From NCBI GenBank assembly GCA_964475835.1, contig CAYYYL010000018.1, forward strand, positions 1 through 55,575: a DNA stretch of 55,575 nt. Direction: 5' to 3'. Both the position numbers and the translations under genes were made by a program. The DNA comes from JABDCI01 sp964475835. GTDB lineage: Bacteria; Verrucomicrobiota; Verrucomicrobiia; JABWAM01. Below are positions 1-11,800 of this stretch, in pieces (within the stretch, counting starts at the first letter, position 1; every line of letters begins with the position of its first letter). The notes below the pieces were generated by a model, which ran no database searches, was not told the DNA's origin, and saw nothing but the letters and a program-made list of their open reading frames with translations.

Positions 1-2820
1 GCTCCCACCACCAATACCACGAGCATGCCGTTTTCTGTTCCCGTGGCGAATCTTCCTCTTGGAACCAACACCGTGCTCAGCATGACGATTGACCGGGCGG
101 GTAACACCAATTCCGTCTTGCGAACCGTCATTCGCTCCAATGGAGGAAGCTCTGCTGTTCCCCAAACCGGACTGGCGCTCTGGCTTCAGGCAGATGCTGG
201 AATCATCAAGGACGGCGGACTGGGAGTGATCAACTGGTCGGATCAATCAACGGCCACCAACCAATTAACGCAGACGGATGCCGCACTGAGGCCGGTCTGG
301 GTGGATAACGTGATCAACGGCAAGCCCGTGGTTCGTTTTGATGGAGTGAATGATTTCATGTCGGCGGGAACGGCTCCCTCGTTGACCTTCAGTGACTACA
401 CCTTGTTTACCGTGGCGGCTTTGAACGGAAGCGCCAATGCGCAAAGTCTGGGAGCGCAGGCCATTTTTTCCAGGGATGAAGGTCCGCCATTGAGTAAATG
501 GATCTGGTGGCGCAGCGGAAATTCCATGGAGATCCATGTGCAGGGCGGCAATGCGCATGCCACCTCCAATCCTCTGAATCTCACCGTTGGAAAACCCCTC
601 CTGCTGGAGCTGGTTAAATCCGGAGCACTTCACACCCACTATCGAAACGCTCTCAATAATGGGAGTACTTCATGGGGAGGAGCCATGCCGACCATCAATT
701 CTGATTTTCGAATGGGTCAGGCCGAGGCAAACTATTTTCTGAATGCGGATGTTGCCGAAGCCCTGCTTTACACCCGGGCCCTGACGGACACGGAACGTCA
801 GAGTGTGGAAAGTTATTTGATGGCGAAATACGGCATGGTCGATGCCCCCGCCATGACTCCTGCTGCGGGATCCTATGTCAGCAGCACGTCCGTGACTCTT
901 TCCACGCTCATTCCCAATACGACCATTCGCTATACCACCGATGGCAGCGATCCCACGACATCCTCTCCCGCCTATGTTTCGCCCATCAACGTGACGGCGA
1001 CCACCACGCTTAAAGCCTGCGCCTACGTGGGAACCACCGCCAGCAGCATCACGAGCGGCACCTACTACATCAACGATACCGATCAGGATGGAATGAATGA
1101 TGCGTGGGAGAATCAATATTTCGGGAATCTGAATCAAACGGCCGGAGACGATCCGGATGGAGACGGAGCTTCCAACCTCACGGAATTTCAACGGGGAACT
1201 TCGCCCCTGGATTTTTACAACGGAAACACCGCCACGATCACCAAGATCAGCGGCGATCAGCAGGGAGGAATGACCAATGATTTTGTTGCGCAACCGCTGG
1301 TCGTTCAAGTCAACAGCACCGGAGGTCTCGTCTGGGCCAATGCGCCCGTCACCTTCCAGGTGAAAACCGGTGGAGCCACCCTCACACCCTCCAAGGATGA
1401 CTATCCCCTGACCAACTTTTGTACCCTTTTCACGGATGGAGGAGGACGATCCAGCGTCTTTGTCTTTCAGCCGCCTCCTTTCCCTTCCACCAACACCGTG
1501 GAAGCACGGGTCATCACCGGTTCACTCACCAACCGTGTGACCTTCACCAATTTCGCGGGCAATCTGACCAAACCCACGGTCACGCTCTCCACACCCACCA
1601 ATGGGATGATCCTGACAACCAACAGCCTGCTTTGCGTGGGAAGTGTGACAGGAAAATTCCCTCTGGTTTCCGCGCAACTTCTCCTCAATCAACGTTCCGC
1701 ACACAGTGTGATTCCTTTATTCACCAATTATTGGAGTTTTTCCACCAACGCCGTCCCGCTGCTTTTGGGATCCAATGATGTGCAGGTGGTTGCCTGGGAT
1801 ACGACCGGAGCTTCCAATAGTTTGCGAAGGACCGTTTACGGAAGTTTCACCGATACGGATGGAGACGGGATGCCGGACTATTGGGAGACCGCTCAAGGTC
1901 TTAATCCCAATGTGGCCGCCACTCCCACGGAGGATACCGATGGGGATGGAATGCCGGACATTCAGGAGTATCGGCAAAATCGAAATCCCAAGGACTTTTT
2001 TGATGGAAATCTCTCTCAACTGACGATTCTCAGTCCGGCCATTCAGGAAGTGATTGTGGGGCAGGTCTTCACCCAGTCCTTCAAGGTATGGACCGGAAGC
2101 AATGGGTTAAAGCTTACGAATGCTCCCTTGACGTGGCTCATGGTGAGCAACACCGCAGGCGGGATCAGCGCGACATCCAATGGAACCTTTGTCGCAAGCC
2201 TGCCCATGAGAACGGATACCAATGGACAGGCTGCCGCATTCGTCCGGATGACGAGCCTCGGTGTTTATCCCTTGAATGTCACCGTGACCGCTCCCAGCGC
2301 GACGAACACCGTCACTTGGACAGTGGTGTCGAAGGATCCCGTTGCCCCCATTTTGAATCTGACCTCGCCAACCAACGGTCTGGTCCTGGCCACCAACGTG
2401 GTCACATGCAGTGGCGTTTTAACGGACAACCTGGGCCTGTCAAACGCGGTCCTTTACCTCAACGGCATCCTCATTACCAATCAGCCGCTCAGTGGAATGA
2501 CCAATGTGCCCTTTAGTTTCCCCATTGCCACCAACGTGCAGCGGGGAACCAACACCCTTGATGTCCTGGGCTGGGATCAATCCGGCAACAGCGTTCAACG
2601 CACCGTCAACTTCCTGCGCACGTTCATTGACGCCGATGGTGACGGCATGGCTGATGATTGGGAAATTCAACAATTTGGCAATCTGAGTCAGACGGCGTCA
2701 GGTGATTTCGATGGAGACGGAGTGCTGAATAATGTGGACGCAGCCCCCACCAATTCCACGGTGGGCCGGATCAAAGTCGAAATCACCGATCCTCTTAACG
2801 GAACCACGATTTCTCCATGA
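1..2820 (+). CDS. Large secreted multidomain adhesin-like protein, 5' end outside window
   Basis: The reading frame is open from the first base, so the N-terminus lies upstream; about 940 residues are visible. In order (counting from the Met at base 25) I see a concanavalin/LamG-like domain (about 48-262), a chitobiase C-terminal-like FN3 fold (about 275-350, with TTDGSDPTTSSPAY), and three calcium-binding repeat blocks of the DxDGDGMPDxWE type (near 350, 615 and 875) separated by Ig-like domains that begin with phrases such as SPTNG. This composition is typical of exported Verrucomicrobiota surface proteins. The frame stops just as another Ig-like domain seems to begin (ITDPLNGTTISP), so the C-terminus looks cut short. 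The stop overlaps the first ATG of the RHS frame by ATGA. No sorting signal is visible. Family-level function is inferred as adhesion or glycan binding; substrate unknown. Confidence 0.8.
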   Translation, partial: APTTNTTSMPFSVPVANLPLGTNTVLSMTIDRAGNTNSVLRTVIRSNGGSSAVPQTGLALWLQADAGIIKDGGLGVINWSDQSTATNQLTQTDAALRPVWVDNVINGKPVVRFDGVNDFMSAGTAPSLTFSDYTLFTVAALNGSANAQSLGAQAIFSRDEGPPLSKWIWWRSGNSMEIHVQGGNAHATSNPLNLTVGKPLLLELVKSGALHTHYRNALNNGSTSWGGAMPTINSDFRMGQAEANYFLNADVAEALLYTRALTDTERQSVESYLMAKYGMVDAPAMTPAAGSYVSSTSVTLSTLIPNTTIRYTTDGSDPTTSSPAYVSPINVTATTTLKACAYVGTTASSITSGTYYINDTDQDGMNDAWENQYFGNLNQTAGDDPDGDGASNLTEFQRGTSPLDFYNGNTATITKISGDQQGGMTNDFVAQPLVVQVNSTGGLVWANAPVTFQVKTGGATLTPSKDDYPLTNFCTLFTDGGGRSSVFVFQPPPFPSTNTVEARVITGSLTNRVTFTNFAGNLTKPTVTLSTPTNGMILTTNSLLCVGSVTGKFPLVSAQLLLNQRSAHSVIPLFTNYWSFSTNAVPLLLGSNDVQVVAWDTTGASNSLRRTVYGSFTDTDGDGMPDYWETAQGLNPNVAATPTEDTDGDGMPDIQEYRQNRNPKDFFDGNLSQLTILSPAIQEVIVGQVFTQSFKVWTGSNGLKLTNAPLTWLMVSNTAGGISATSNGTFVASLPMRTDTNGQAAAFVRMTSLGVYPLNVTVTAPSATNTVTWTVVSKDPVAPILNLTSPTNGLVLATNVVTCSGVLTDNLGLSNAVLYLNGILITNQPLSGMTNVPFSFPIATNVQRGTNTLDVLGWDQSGNSVQRTVNFLRTFIDADGDGMADDWEIQQFGNLSQTASGDFDGDGVLNNVDAAPTNSTVGRIKVEITDPLNGTTISP

Positions 2821-5800
2821 AATTCATCCCTGATTATTTCAGAAATCTTTCACGCGAAGGCACGAAGGCGCGAAGCCTTCCCTCGGAAATGGAGGGCGAC
2901 GCTCCGTCGTCGCCACAAAAGGGTCTCTCGCAAAGACGCAAAGATCCCAAAGAAGGAATGTTGTCCTGCCCGTGGCGACGACGGAGCGTCGCCCTTCAGC
3001 TTTGTGCAACTCTTTTCATGTTCTTGACGCTTTGCGTTTCCGCCCAGGACAATCCTCTGGCCCGCAACGGTCGTTTTGTTCGCGGGACGGGAACGGATCC
3101 TCAATATCAATCCCTCGCCCTTCCGCTTGATTTTCAAGAGGGCGTGGCCCTTGACGCTGTTGGCTCAAGCTCGACCAATCTCGGGGGACGTGTCTCATGG
3201 GTGAATCAGATCGTCAAGGAATCGCGACTTCACTTTGATCAGCAGGCGGCAGCCGCAGCGGGTGGGGGACAGGTTCGCACCTTTGGTTTCGAAAATCCCA
3301 TGGTCACTTTTGGACGCACTGCGGGTGGAACGCCCCTTTATGTGAACCAGACATACCGGTTCGGTGCCTTTGCGGGTATGCGCGAAGTCAGTGTACCCAG
3401 CGGTCTTCCGGATATTCGCATCCGGGCCTACGCCCGGGCTGCACTCACCAATGGAGCGGTGAATGTTCCGCCTGTGGATGAGTTGTCCATTTTCATTCCC
3501 CGAAAAGGCACGCCCAACTGGGAAACCTTCGCCAATCAGGGTTACAGCCGCACATGGGACTGGATGGGACTCCAAACCACGCTTCAACTCGTGGAAGGCA
3601 CATGGTGGAAGCAGTGGGGAGTACTCCAATCCTCTCCGGTGCTTCTCACTCATCGGGCCACCCTTCCGGATTATGCTTATGTGGTGGAGATGCGCGGCAA
3701 TTACTATTGGGGAAATGGTGAAAAACCCCTCGTCACTTCCACCAATGGAGTCACGCCCTCATGGTCGGGGCTTTATGCGATGGACTTCGATTCTCTTTCC
3801 CCATGGCAATCCACCCTGATCCAGACTCCTCACTTTGCCGGGGAACCCCTGCCACCGGGATATTATGGAAAAACCCCAAGTGAACTTCTTTCAGTGGCTC
3901 CGACGATCACAGCCACGCCACCATTGCCTCCCTCGTCGTATCTGCAATTGGATCAAAGTCCGGAGCTGCGCCGCCATGAAGTGCTTGATCAGTTTGTGAC
4001 CGACATGGCCAATGATCCGATTGCACTGGCCAATTACGTGCAGAATGAAGTCGAGCTGTGCGATCCCATCTCCTTTGCGCCGGATGGCACGGTGAGCGAC
4101 ACGTCGATCAATCCATCGGGTGTCAATCGAGGCGCACTCGGCGTTTTCCTCGAGGGACAGGGATCGCCGGTGGAACAATGCGCGCTTCTGGTCTATCTCC
4201 TGCGGCAGGCCGGTGTTCCCGCAACCTATGTGAATGCTCCGAAAAACGGAGTCAAGATGCTCGATATCCAGCTCAGCAAAATGCTTCAAATGCAGATTCG
4301 GGGCGCTCTCAACTCCTCGGGTCAATCTAATGTGCCCACGCTCATTCCAGTGAACTATCCATGGGTTGCCGCCTACATCAACAATCAATGGGTGCATCTT
4401 TTCCCATGGATCAAGGATGTGGAGGTGGTCGAGGGACGAAATGTTTATGATTTTTTGCCTCCGGATTACAACAGCGGCGCCAAATGGACACGCCATTACC
4501 TCTATGGAGACACCAATATCATGTCGCTCGACAGTGAGGATGATTCCCCGGAAGCCCTTTTCCCCAAATATATCACCAAGCAATTGAAGGACAATTATCC
4601 CACGGTTCGTACGGATGATCTGGGTGTGAAAGTCACACAGCGTCACAATAACTATTCCCGCTGGCAGGATTTTCCCAAGCCTTTCGCGGTTACCAATGCT
4701 CTCACTGCAGTGGAAAGTTTTGGCGTCACCAACCAGATTTTCGACACGGTCACCGTCAATGTTTCGAGCGTGGCCAATCCGTCAAAAACCATCACCTCGG
4801 GTGAGATGCGCATGGCGGATCTCCACAATCGCAGGTTTCTTATTCGTCAGGAGAAGATCGCTTCCAACCAAATCCGTCTCACCCTGAGTTTGGGAGCGTA
4901 CCGGGCCAGCGTTGCCAACGATCCCGCTGTTCCATTTGAGAATATTCCCGTCGTGGAGGAGATCAAAAAACGGCAGGTGACTCTGGACCTGAGCAACCCG
5001 GCGGATGATCTGCTGCGAGTCACCATCCGTCATCGCAAACTCAAGGCTCTTTCATCCAATTTTTCCCCGACGAATGCCTTTCTCAATCTCCGGGCGGTGC
5101 TCGATATCCAGGATGAAGCAGCCCTGCGTCTGGGCGACATGGCCGCCATCTGTCTGGATGCCAACCGGGTAAGTGATGCCATGATGCGCCGCCATGCCGA
5201 GGAATATTGGAAATTCCAGCAGTTCATGCAGCAAAATCCGACTTCGACGATCGATCCGGAACTCTTCCCTGGCACACCGCTTTACCTCATGGGGATGAAC
5301 TATTTCGCCAAGGTGGATCGCTTCCGCCCGGTGAACGAAAGGTTACACAAATTCAAGGCTCTTTCATGGTGGGGCGATGGACTGGCCATCTTCGCGGCTC
5401 GGCGTGACAATGGCTTCCTGCCTTTTGACGGCGAGGTTTCCCTCTCGCAACCCATGGTGAACATGTTTGTGAGACAGGCGGCAGGTGTCGCCAATGGAAC
5501 CCTTCATCCCGACGCGGAGTATCCGGAACAACTGGCCGCAAATGATTTCTTTAATGTCGCCATCGCGAACGCTTCCGCACAGGAACATCGTATTCTCGAC
5601 ACTTTCCTTCTCCAACAGGGTTCGGTATCCACCGTGAAGCTTCTTCACATGGCCGAGGAACGCAAGGGGCCAGGTCGCCCGGGCGTTCTCAATTTGAATG
5701 CTCAAAATTATCAGGCCTATGGATCAACTTCCTTTGATGGCAAATTGTTGAAGGATCATGATCCCTGGGTTTGGGGCCTGATCTCAAGCGCTCTCAATCC

Positions 5801-8800
5801 GTCCACCGGAGGATCTCCCTACACCCAGGTTTATGCTACTCCGGGCATGATCACCAATTCCTTTTACAAGGGAATGGGCGCCGTGATCCTCTCGACGACC
5901 AACCAGATGTCAATCAGTAGCGGCGGAGCGGTGAACAGTCCTAATATCAACGGAAGCGCCGGTCCATATCGAGATGACATACTTAATGCGTCGTTTTTCG
6001 GTTCAGGTGGATCTTCAAGTTTCTGGGGAAACCTATTTTATACGCCAACTTTCTATACAGGGGATTTCTTTGGCGGAGGGGGATTTGGTGGGGGAAACTA
6101 TTCATTCTCCGTGGTGTCTGGTTCGAGTTTGCAGCAAATCTTTTCCACGCCTGTAACCACCTGGACTCGTAGCGATGTCTATGATCCTTCGAAGTACACT
6201 CAAAGTCAGTCCATTCTCGCCACGCCCTTCTCGCGAAGCGCGGCGATTCAAACAGCCCAGGCGCTGGGTGTTCCTTATGACGGATCGGCGCCTTCCCTCG
6301 CGGCCGTGAACAATAAAAATGTGAACGTTGGGTCTGTTTCAAAAACCACATTTTTCGGCGAACTGAAAAATTTTGTGGAAGATCCGGTCAACGTGATGAA
6401 TGGGGAGTTTTATCATGACGTGGTGGATCTTACGCTTCCCGGCCCCATGCCACTCGATCTGCGTCGCAACTACCAAAGTCAGAATCTCGCCGATGGCTCA
6501 TTCAGTTTCGGCTGGAAGCTCAATGTCGTTCCCTACCTCGTGGTAAGCGACAAGGGCACGATCTACGCCTCGGAAATGAATGGTTCCACCGTGGCCTACA
6601 CCCCACAGCCCACCAACAGCAATCTCTGGCTCCCCTCGCTTCCCGCCAATCCCATGCTCACCAGCGATGGAGTCGGTTCTGCCAATCTGTTCAATGCCCG
6701 ACTGGAACGCGTCGTCTCCGGAGCGTCGACGAATTTCACTTTGACCGCCCCCGATGGCAGTCGGCGGTTCTTCTCGGTGCGATCGTATCCGCTCGCAGGC
6801 ACCACCCCCATTCCACGCTCGCGTCCCTATCTGGACCGGTGGGAGGATGCGCAGGGGAATTTCCTCACGTTCACATTTGGAACGAATACCCAATCCCCGG
6901 ACTACGGCGAACTCAAGCGAATAGACGCGGCCAATGGAAATTTCATCGGATTTCGATACGACGTATACGCGCACATCGTGGAAGCATATACGCGTGATGG
7001 TCGTCGCGTACTGTACGAGTACGACAGTCAGAACGATCTGGTGGGGGTAATGCTCCCGGACGCGTCCACCGTCCGGTATGAATATGAGCACGGTTCGACC
7101 AATCTGACCTCGGGCGTTCAGTTTTATTCCAATCATCTGATGACTCGGGAGGTGAAGCCCGAGGGGCGCATTCTGGAAAATAGTTACGACCCCCTGCGTC
7201 GCGTCATTGAACAACGCGCCACCATTTCCACCAACAGCGTTCCTTTGCGCAACGCCACCTTCGTCTACCTGGGCGCAGGCGTCACCAATGCCGCGCCAAC
7301 CGGCCGCACGCTCCTGATCGACGTCAATAATCGCACCAACAGTTTTGTCTACGCATCAGGCCTTGTCACCAATGTCACCGACGCACTCGGTCGCATGACG
7401 GTGAGTGAATACTATCCGATCAATGCGCCGCCTGCCGCGCCGGGCAATCTCAATGGTGGCGGGTACCCCCGAAGTCTCCGACGGGAAACCGATCCCCGGG
7501 GATTGATTACTGATTTCCGCTATGACGCCTCCGGACGTCTGATTCGCCTCATTCGTACGGGAGACATCACAGGCCAGGGGAATTCCAATGAAACTGCCAT
7601 TCAGACATTTGCCTACAATCCATTGAATGAGCTAACACAGGCGGTGGATCCTTCGGGCAACAAGCTATCCATTTTGTACGAGGATCCTCTTTATCCGCAT
7701 TTGCCGACGACCGTGGAGCATCTCACCTCATCTGGAACCCTGATCGGTCGCACGCGCATGGTTTATGAAGCAGTCACCGACGCCGTGACAGGAGCGACGT
7801 CCAAGGGACTGCTCCAACGCCTTCTCCGCGCAGCCGCTACACCGGATGAGGCGATCACGGATTGGACCCATGATGCGCGAGGATTTGTGACCTCGGAAAT
7901 TCGGCGGGCGGGGGGCACAGGTGTCGATGTGACGATGAATTTCACCCGCAATTTGCGAGGCGAACTGGTGGAAGCCACCGATGCGCTCGGACGTAAAAGC
8001 GCCTTTGCCTACGATGGCCTCGGTAATCGCACATGGGAGGAGCGCAGGGATGAAAATGGCGCTCTCGTGGGATGGAACTACAACTATTTCAATCACAATG
8101 GCGAAATCGAATGGAGCGATGGGCCGCGTTACAATCCGGAGGATTATGTGTGGCGTCGTTACGACGGAGCCGGACATCTCTCCGAGGCTGTCCGCTGGCG
8201 CAGTCGGGCCAAAACCGATGGTTCGGGTGTGGAGGCCGAAACCGGCAACAACCTGCTTTCCACGACGAAGTACACCTACGATCTCTTTGGCAATCTCACG
8301 CAAATTCTGGATCCCCGTGGAAATAAAACCAAGATGCAGTACGACGCCATGGGGCAACTCACGGTTTACGGGTCCTATCAAAGCTCTCTGTTCCTGTCCC
8401 AGCAATCGTTTGGATATGAGCCCGGCGGGGCGGTGAATATCCATACCAACGGCGTGGGCGGGGTGACCCGGATTTTTTATACATCCACCGGACAGCCCAA
8501 ACGCCGTGAAAATCCCGACAATTCTGTTCAGGAGTGGAGATATCTTCCCGACGGCAGATTGCAGAAGGAAACCTTCTCGAACGGTTCCTATGCCGTCACC
8601 ACCTACGATGACGCAGCTCGGAGTGTGACGCGCACGCTTTATGGTGCTGATGGCCGGCAGCTGAAAACTGAAAGCTCTCTTTTCGATCGTCGTGGCAATC
8701 TGATTTCGAGCACGGATGCCTTGGGCAATACCCAGACGACGGCCTATGATGGATTGGATCGGGTGAAGTCCTGGGCGGGCCCCACCGGCTCATCGCCACA

Positions 8801-11800
8801 ACAGACAGGAACACTCACCTACGATCAGGCTGGGAAAGTGTTTACTGCCGTCAACGCTCTCGGAGAACAAACCATCCGCACCCTTGATGCCCTGGGGCGG
8901 CCCATTGCCCTGGAAATCAAAAGCCCATTGAACGTCACGGTGCGCAAACGCACATGGAGTTATTCTCCCGATCAACAATTCATCGCGGTCACGGATGGTA
9001 CGGGTTCCGCTGCCGTGACCACGACGAACTATTCGGATGTCTGGGGGGCGCCCGTATTGACGAAATTAGCCGACGGATCGTGGTCCTCCTCTCTTTATGA
9101 TGTGGCGGGCAATCAAACCAACCACCGCGATGAAGTGGGACGGCAGGCTTGGTTCATTTACGATGGTCTCAATCGGGTGACGACCCAAACTCTGACCGAC
9201 GCAGCCCGGATCAACTACACGTACGACGGCGGCAACAATATGCTTACCCGTTCCATGCCCGGCAATCTGGTCTGGACCGCCACTTATGACACTTCGGGCA
9301 GGATCAAGACTGAGCAGCTTCAAAATGGTGCGTCGATTACCCGGAACTTCACGTACAACTACTACAATTCGGGACCTTTCGTAGGGCAGCTTCAAAGTAT
9401 CGTGGATCCCCGGGGGATCACGCGCACGCGGACGTACGATGCCTTTTTGCGTCCGGATTCTGAAACCTGTTCAGGCGCCTCGGATGCGACCATGACCCTG
9501 GCATACGATTCGTTGGGACGTCTCACTCAGGCAAAACAATGGGGTACGGATCTGCCGATTTCCCAGATCAACCGGGCCTACGATGCCTATTCGCAGATGT
9601 TGGATGAAAGCGTGAATCTCAGCGGCAGCCTCCATTCCCACTTCACCCAGGGATGGAATGGAGCGGGACGGCGAACTTCGCTCATTCCCGGTACGGACAT
9701 GCCGACCCAGGGTACGGGAGGAGGTCGTCAATGGCTCTTCACCTGGCAGGCGGATGATCAACTTTCCCAGGTCACCGACAAGGCGGGACGTGTCTCCAGC
9801 TTTACGTGGAACAACGCAGGACTTCTCAACGCCCGGTCCAACCCATGGCGAGCCATGACCGTCTCCAGTCGGGACGCGGCGGGACGGCCCACGCTGATCC
9901 AGACGACCGCAGGTGGCTCGACTCCTTTGAGTGAAGTTCCCACATGGCGGGCGGATACCTCGATCAGTGTGAACGCGGCGACCCGCACCGGGAGTGGATC
10001 GTGGAATGAAACGCGCAACTACAGTTACGATCTTCGCGGTCGCCTCACCCGGGAAACCTTCAAGCCTGCGTCGACGGGAGGCACCCGTGCTTTTAACTAT
10101 ACGTTTGATTCCGGGGTAAGCGCGGGGCTTGGGGTTCTGACGCGCGTGACTCTGGACACGACGAACTTTTGGAGTTCGAGTTCCATGGATGCATGGCAGC
10201 GTGTTCAAAGTGAATCAGGTTTTCAGGCTGCCCGCCCTTATCTGGCCAAAGGAACATCCCGAGGGGCTGATTCGGTGGGAGTCACCCTCGATGGAGTTCC
10301 CGTGTCGGGTGTGGCATTCAACGCATCGAATGGTTCGACGAACTGGACGGCTAACATCACGCTGACGCCCGGACAGCATACCTTGACCGCAATCGGGAAG
10401 TTTCCCGGAGGATCTTCGACATCGACCAATAGCGTATTTGTGGTGTCGGGCGCCACGACGGTGACGAATAGTTTCGATGCCGTCGGAAATATGATCTCCC
10501 GCACCTTTGCCGATGGACGGGTTCAAACACTTACATGGGACCCGTGGAATCGTCTCACGAAGGTGGTGCAGAGGGATGCCCAAACGAATGGGTTCGACTG
10601 GTGTGCGGTGTACGATCCCTTCGGTCGTCGCCTCAGCACGAAATATACCCCTGTGGCTGCCTCGGTGCCCTCTGTGTCCTCCGTGGTAAATATTTCTTCC
10701 TTCTTTGACCCGGAAATTGAGTTTTTGGAAATTGGTCTCGCCCTCAACGGCAATCGCTACTGGAAAATTTATGGACCGGATGCCAATGGGGTCTATGGCG
10801 GGTTGCAGGGCATGGGTGGCCTGGAATCAATCATTCGTGAGAGCGATGGTTCGAGTGAGGGTGTCATTCATGATTTGAGCGGGAATGTGGTGGCCAGTGT
10901 AGCCACGCCGGGGGGAACTGCCACATGGTTGAATGCAAAGGTGGGATCGTATGGTCCTTTGCCCGGCTCGCCATCCGTTCCGCTGGAATCCCTTTCCACG
11001 CTCAATCCTTCCATTTCAACAGTTCTGGCTTGGCAGGATCGAAGAATCGATCCCACAGGTCTCTACTCCTGCGGAGCGCGTTACTACGATCCATCTTCCG
11101 CGAGGTTTATCTCAGCGGATCCGTTGGGCCACGCGGCGAGTTTGTCACTCTATGATTACTGTGGGGGAGATGGGTTTAATTTCCGTGATCCGGATGGAAG
11201 GTTTGGGAAACAAGTTTTGAATGGAATCAATAATGCATTCACGCGCGCTGGGGAAGCTGACATCTATAACGCACAAGTCATGATGGCAGGAGGTTTAGAA
11301 TTAGGTCGAAATTCCCAGACGATTTACAATCGCGCATTGGAAACAGGTTTTAGTCAGGGAAGTGCGCTTTATCAGTCGATCGGTTATGGCGTGGGAAGTT
11401 TCACGGGCAATACACCCTTTTTCGAAGGGTATACTCATCTGGATTTGCCGGGTAATTTCCAGCTGGATAGCGCCCAGTCCGCCGTTCGAATGATCGGTGG
11501 GGGAACCGGGATGCTATTGACGGGATTAGGTGGAGCAGATGTTGCGCTAGGAACGGCACGATCAGCGTTTTCTAATTCAGTCCTCACTGACCTTGATGCC
11601 ATGGGGGCGAATTACAAATTTGTCAGTTCGGATGGATCAGGTTCCGTATGGGGTTCAAAAGGACTCTCAAATCCCGAAGTCCGTATTTGGTATAATGAGC
11701 ACTTGCCGATGATTGACACATCAGGACCTTTGACTAAGGAAACAGCGATGCGTGTCCACGCAGCACGAAATACGCTTAAACAACAAGCTAGAGATCTCAT

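Noticed and set aside
7000..11000. Direct repeats in the RHS gene as a mobile element
   Set aside because: They are degenerate YD repeats at the protein level and part of the coding sequence.
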